23,560 nucleotides of DNA from Pleurobrachia bachei (lineage: Eukaryota; Ctenophora; Tentaculata; Cydippida; Pleurobrachiidae). The stretch is taken from positions 1 through 23,560 of the forward strand of contig AVPN01001368.1 of the NCBI GenBank assembly GCA_000695325.1, written 5' to 3'. Under the pieces are notes generated by a model. It made no database searches and had not been told where the DNA came from. It saw nothing but the letters and a program-made list of their open reading frames with translations. Each line of letters begins with the position of its first letter. The stretch's first letter is position 1. Shown here one piece after another: positions 19,594 to 23,560 of the stretch. The translations under genes were made by a program, and so were the position numbers.

Positions 19594-20011
19594 TTTCCCT
19601 GTGTTTTCTATCGTGTTGTAATTCCCCTGATCTCCAATTCATTCTAACATCTCTGATCTTTCATTTACCCGGATGTACTAAATGTTGTACTAAGTGTTGG
19701 GTCCTCAAAAACTTTGAATTCTGCTGAATTGTCTCAGCACATTTCCTGTCCCCGTCCTATGGTGTTGCACACTTATCGAGCACTTATCATACAGCTTATC
19801 CTCACTAAGGTGTTCCTAACTCCTAGTTGTTCTTAACTCCTGGTGGCTGGAGCTGAATGTTCAATGAGATATATTCATTCGGAGGAGCAAAGTGACTCTT
19901 ATAAAAAACTCTTTTGTTTTTTGTAACTTCTATCTTCTTTTCTAAATACTAAATTTTTGCTATAATGATCCATCATCTGGGAATTGTATCTTTCTTTCTT
20001 TTTCACTATGC

Positions 20012-20051
20012 CTCTCTCTCTCTCTCTCTCTCTCCCTCCCCTCTCCCTCCC

Positions 20052-20091
<40 letters not shown>

Positions 20092-20098
20092 CTCTCTC
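20012..20098. repeat. (CT)n then (GA)n inverted microsatellite
   Basis: A CT run of about 13 units, a short TCCCTCCC-rich bridge, then about 20 GA units. The two halves are reverse complements, so one strand can fold into a long hairpin. Confidence 0.85.
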
Positions 20099-20204
20099 TT
20101 TCACAATTATCTTCATCTGTCTCTTAGAACTATGATCTCTCCAAGTCAATGTTTTGAATTAGGACACGAGGACTCTTCCTCTCTTTCCCTCTCTTAGCTC
20201 TGCG

Positions 20205-20367
20205 GCCTCTCTTTCCCTCAATCTATCTCTCTGTCTCCTGCCTCTCTTTCCCTCTCTCTGTCTCCTGTCTCTCTTTCCCTGCCTCTCTGTCTATCTCTTG
20301 CCTCTCTTTCCCTCCATCTCTCTCCTTGTCTCCTGTCTCTCTTTCCCTGCCTCTCTGTCTATCTCCT
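20205..20367. repeat. Pyrimidine minisatellite, five units of 27-35 bp
   Basis: Each unit starts GCCTCTCTTTCCCT or GTCTCTCTTTCCCT and ends TCTCCT or TCTCTT. Unit lengths by hand are 35, 27, 33, 35 and 33. Two alternating types suggest duplication of a pair. Confidence 0.75.
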
Positions 20368-20403
20368 GTCTCTCTTAATCTCTACCATATACTTCTTTTG
20401 CGC

Positions 20404-20976
20404 TGTATATATCAGGTGTTTTTGAGCCGTATCTGATATTCCTTCTTACTGTCTTAGTTAGTGTCATTCATCCGTCATAGTTTTGTGCCTCAGATATGAA
20501 ATGTACATGCGCAATGCATATTTAGTCTCCAACCATTCAACTGATCAGTGATCTAATTATAGATCATGTAGGTCTCCTAATTTATGTGCAAATCAGAATT
20601 ATATTGGTTACACTTCGCAAACGTTACTCTCCTAATTCGCCCTAACTCAAAACTCTGCTTGGAATGAAAAGAAATTACAAACTTTGGAGTACCTCCAGAT
20701 TGCAACTCATGACTCTGGCACTATTGTTCTCTCCACATTGTTTTATTGTCTGCATTCTGGAACAATGGCCGTGAAGATGTCAACTGTGGCCTTTTTATGA
20801 GAAGATGAACTATGAAATTTTCATAAAAGAGAAAATGAGTTTATGGCGTTTAAAATAGAGCAGGGTGAGGGAGAATGAATTGTCTTCCATGTGACTTTGT
20901 AGGATATGATCATCTTTATCTAGCCTCCTGCAGTTCGAGCTTTGTATATAATGAGGTGTTTTAGAGCCGTATATGA
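20404..20976. repeat. Pair of ~33-bp direct repeats 540 bp apart
   Basis: TGTATATA…AGGTGTTTT…GAGCCGTAT.TGA occurs at 20404-20436 and 20943-20976. The word CAGTTCGAGCT also occurs twice near the second one. They could mark the ends of an old insertion, but nothing between them is recognisable. Confidence 0.45.
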
Positions 20977-22534
20977 CCCAGTTCGAGCTGCAGAAGGCTG
21001 GAAGAATGATCTTTCTTTCCATGTCCTTGTTCAATTAGCAGGGCTTAGATCAGGTACCCAGCAACGACCTTCATGTATACACAGATCCCACACGTACGTG
21101 TGAAATGAAAGCTGAATCTGTTTAGCTGAACTATGCCGACTGTGCAGTTCCGGTTCCAGCTTCTCGTCCCTACCACGTGCTCTAGACGTGTGTGTGTCTT
21201 TAGTGTGGTCAGTGAGCCTCGAACTGTTACCACACAATTACAATAATCGTGCGAACTCGATCTTTCTGTTGTGGTTGAGAGTCTAGGGGGGTCATATAGC
21301 TTGTTCATAGAGTAACGTACGTGTGTCTGGTTCGTTAGTAGCACAACATGAAACATGTAAGGAATTTGGTGTAACAAAGTGGTAGATGCCACTATAAAAT
21401 AAGTGCTACTATTCGTAAGATTTAACGAGCTGCAGGTGTGGTTGAAAAATAGAAACCTTCTATCCATGGGTCTCGAGCAGCTAGTCTGTGACTTATAATG
21501 TGTCTTGGTAAGCGATACTTAGTGGCCTATTAGGGAGAGAGACACTATTTTAGAGAGAGCTTGCATGTATTATAGACTGTCGATATCCAATCATTGCAGT
21601 TAAGATGCTGGACAATTGATCAATTTGCTTGTCTTAACCACTGTTAACAACTTCGATAAAACACTTCTATTCACTGCGCTGCTATATTTAATTATCGCTA
21701 CCACATGATATCAATTTACTGGGTGTGTTTCAATAGTTAATTGTTTGAACACTGAAGTTGTAGTTTCATCTTCTGTCGTTAGATCAGCTCCGTTGTAATT
21801 CATTAAATGAACTTCATATATTCATTACTGCTACTGCTAGTGCTAGTGATATATTAACTTCATAACTAAGTACTAAGCTCGTATGTGATCGGGTAGTTTT
21901 AGGCATTATAAGTAGTTTCATAAGAAATTAATACGGTTTTAATATACATGTCAATCATGAATTATTAGTGATTATGAGAGTTATTAAACTAGATTTAGAC
22001 AGAGAACAGCGATTAGATTACCTATAGTAAGTACTATACTATTCAAGAATTATAGATAATTCCTCTACTTTGGCATGTCAAATGCCCACATTGATCATAG
22101 AATTAAATCGTAGATTCCAAATTGATCAATTGTTATGGTAACTGGACTTTCTTTTTGATATTCCGGTAATTTTAATTCTAAATAATAGTTATCCTTTCTA
22201 TAATTTGCTGCCACTGATAATTTCCTGTATCATATTTTATCCTCATTATGAGTTGCTCCTATTACTCTGAGCCATATTCAAGATGTATCATCCTATCTCT
22301 CAGCATCTCCAATCTTGTATGTCGCAACTTATCTCCAATCTTACTGCGTTTAGGGAGCCTGTTCGGCTACATCTGTCTCGGTAAATCAAAGTTTTACATC
22401 GCAGAATTTGTAAGTCTTATAAACACATAATATATTTTCCTTGCTGCAGTGTAGGCTGTAGCAATTACTTTTATCCTTGTTTTATTTATTTATTTCATCA
22501 TTTCTTTACACTATTTCTACAAAGTGGATAAGAC

Positions 22535-22648
22535 ATGGTTCACCACTCTCGAACGTCTGTCTACATAAACGCATACAATGCGTACAACAAACAACAAGAG
22601 ACTCTCCGGAGGCGGAACGCAGTGGCTACCCTACAAATCCCTAAACGA
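22535..22648 (+). CDS. K2P-like channel, N-terminal cytoplasmic exon
   Basis: The ATG has G at -3 and G at +4, and an in-frame TAA two codons upstream. Thirty-eight codons (MVHHSRTSVYINAYNAYNKQQETLRRR, then NAVATLQIPKR) run to a donor CGA|GTAATT in phase 0. The next exon starts in phase 0 with the first membrane span. A short basic cytoplasmic N-terminus, rich in Arg just before the membrane, fits a K2P subunit. The donor is not strong, and the frame without it stops ten codons later. Confidence 0.55.
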
Positions 22649-22830
22649 GTAATTAAAAACCTTGAAAGAGAGAACTGACAAAAATTGATATTCTTTGGAA
22701 CCTTGTCTGTGTGTACTGTTAAAAATGTGTCTTTTTTTTCTTTTTTTTTGTCTTTACCGTGTGTTAATGTTATTTGTTCGTTTCTGTCCGTTATGTCCCG
22801 TGGAGGGTACTGAACTTATCTTGCCTAACT

Positions 22831-22880
22831 TACCCAACTAGAAACCTATTAAATATAGGTTTGAGGTTTCTAGTTGGGTA
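22831..22880. repeat. Perfect 17-bp-stem hairpin in the channel's first intron
   Basis: TACCCAACTAGAAACCT at 22831-22847 and its exact reverse complement at 22864-22880 flank a 16-base AT-rich loop that itself pairs partly with the stem end (AACCTATT/AATATAGGTT). No clear target duplication. Confidence 0.75.
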
Positions 22881-22942
22881 CAGCTGTTACCTATGTAATA
22901 TGCATGTACACATGTATGTAATCATCCATATCCCTCCGTCAG

Positions 22943-23059
22943 ATGTTGTTTAACAGTAAGAAGGTGACTAGTGGGTGGGGTTACTCCATAGTCATTCTAC
23001 TGACCAATATTGTCTACGTCCTACTGGGAACTTACGTCTTTATGATAATCGAGGGTCCG
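22943..23059 (+). CDS. K2P-like channel, first transmembrane exon
   Basis: An acceptor (TCCCTCCGTCAG) and a strong donor (CCG|GTAAGT) bound 39 codons, both in phase 0. The peptide has a short charged start (LFNSKK), then one hydrophobic helix (YSIVILLTNIVYVLLG) and YVFMIIEGP. In two-pore-domain potassium channels the first helix ends with G-x-x-V-F-x-x-[LI]-E-x-P, and this peptide has exactly that pattern (GTYVFMIIEGP). The exon begins with ATG, so initiation here is also possible. Confidence 0.68.
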
Positions 23060-23185
23060 GTAAGTGTGAAATTATTTGAGTAGTAAAACATTAATTGCTC
23101 AACCAATCTATGTCTGTCTGTATGTCTACAGTTCTGTTCCACGTTATCCCTGTTTATAAAATAGTATGTTTTATAAACACTAACT

Positions 23186-23250
23186 ACTAATTTTTTTTGA
23201 GTAAGGGGGAAGGGTGGAGGACCCTTCCCTTTTACTCAACGAACTAATTT
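23186..23250. repeat. Small foldback with 8-bp direct repeats in the next channel intron
   Basis: TTGAGTAAGGGGGAAGGGT (23197-23215) pairs with 23221-23239 over 19 bases with two G/T-type mismatches and a 5-base loop. ACTAATTT occurs on both sides (23186-23193 and 23243-23250), as a target duplication would. It looks like a tiny foldback insertion. Confidence 0.6.
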
Positions 23251-23284
23251 AGAATCAATACTGATACTTTTTACTATCTCTCAG

Positions 23285-23371
23285 GCCGAGGAAAAGGAGC
23301 AGAGGGACGACTGGATAAAGCAAGAACATTTGTTGGAACACATCAGCGGCTCTGAAACTATGCTACCAAAG
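23285..23371 (+). CDS. K2P-like channel, start of the extracellular cap
   Basis: Acceptor TCTCTCAG and donor AAG|GTAACG bound 29 codons in phase 0. The peptide AEEKEQRDDWIKQEHLLEHIS is charged and helical, as in the first cap helix that follows the E-x-P motif in K2P channels. The pore loop and later helices lie beyond the window. Alternatively this is another single-pass start; the E-x-P/cap join is the main evidence. Confidence 0.62.
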
Positions 23372-23407
23372 GTAACGGCACCTATCGTTACTATGGTTAC
23401 CAAAATG

Positions 23408-23421
23408 GTTACCATGGTAAC
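23408..23421. promoter_or_regulatory. Palindromic RFX X-box in the channel intron
   Basis: GTTACC-AT-GGTAAC is an exact, fully symmetric match to GTNRCC(N2)RGYAAC, 37 bases after the donor of the cap exon. Two partial half-sites (CGTTAC, GGTTACC) precede it within 25 bases. Confidence 0.5.
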
Positions 23422-23560
23422 ACTAGTTCGGTTTTTTTTCTTGGTGTGGAGTGTGTGTGCAATGCATGAATGTGTTTCTTCGCCTGTGTGATTTTGTGTG
23501 AGCGTGTGAGGATTCTGACCCTGTGTTTTATGTAAACTCAATAATTTGAAATGTCAATCA

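Larger units (their letters stand above)
19594..22534. other. About 2.9 kb with no gene seen
   Basis: This contains a 17-bp tandem pair (19809-19842), the CT/GA microsatellite, the pyrimidine minisatellite, a pair of ~33-bp direct repeats (20404-20436, 20943-20976), a perfect palindrome CACACGTACGTGTG (21089-21102) and AT-rich sequence from 21600 on. The open frames at 20810-21467 (minus) and 22248-22430 (plus) do not look coding. It is probably intron or promoter DNA of the channel gene. Confidence 0.45.

Noticed and set aside
22303-22390. Acceptor-like CTATCTCTCAG followed by a donor-like TCTCG|GTAAAT as a channel exon
   Set aside because: Its phase does not fit the phase-0 exons on either side and the peptide is not coding-like.
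1-23560. CRISPR arrays, bacterial operons, ribosome binding sites, tRNA or rRNA genes
   Set aside because: The window is intron-bearing animal DNA; I saw no regularly spaced repeat array, and no tRNA or rRNA sequence I could recognise by eye.

Overview
The window is animal nuclear DNA: AT-rich, intron-split genes with consensus GT/AG splice sites, several microsatellites and a LINE fragment. A GAS2-type calponin-homology protein, a two-pore-potassium-channel-like N-terminus, perfect RFX X-boxes and a PHD/restriction-like-endonuclease LINE all point to an invertebrate metazoan. The short introns and this kind of LINE suit an early-branching animal such as a sponge or cnidarian. That last step is inference, because the sequence itself does not name the phylum.

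Layout. (1) 589-5828, minus strand: one eleven-exon gene. I assembled it from splice sites; every junction keeps phase and gives an 848-residue protein. It has a Ser-rich acidic N-terminus, a GAS2-type CH domain, a linker, four copies of a new-looking short repeat carried on two matching phase 1-1 exons, and a basic Lys/Ser-rich tail. A five-codon uORF ends one base before its start codon. (2) 5845-7825: non-coding, with a perfect 26-bp palindrome. (3) 7860-8062, plus strand: a probable coding exon of unknown product, with perfect X-boxes in and just after it. (4) 8063-16600: no convincing gene apart from two small candidate exons near 15.7-16.0 kb. It holds a non-coding unit of about 1.65-1.75 kb present twice in direct orientation (11691-13328 and 13850-15609), separated by about 520 bp of different, GC-richer DNA. 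The second copy carries a dense cluster of GTCT/AGAC motifs.

(5) 16610-16956, plus strand: an X-box, CCAAT, TATA box and a poly-Gln/poly-Ser first coding exon. (6) 17726-19593, minus strand: a LINE fragment with an N-terminal PHD finger and a C-terminal CCHC plus restriction-like endonuclease, but with the reverse transcriptase core missing. A dispersed repeat of about 390 bp (11170-11551 and 17091-17485) lies beside it. (7) 19594-22534: microsatellites and a pyrimidine minisatellite, no gene seen. (8) 22535 to about 23371, plus strand: three phase-0 exons that start a K2P-like channel; the gene runs off the right edge. The exon at 16750-16956 also ends in phase 0 on the same strand and could be an alternative first exon of this channel gene, reading over the LINE insertion.
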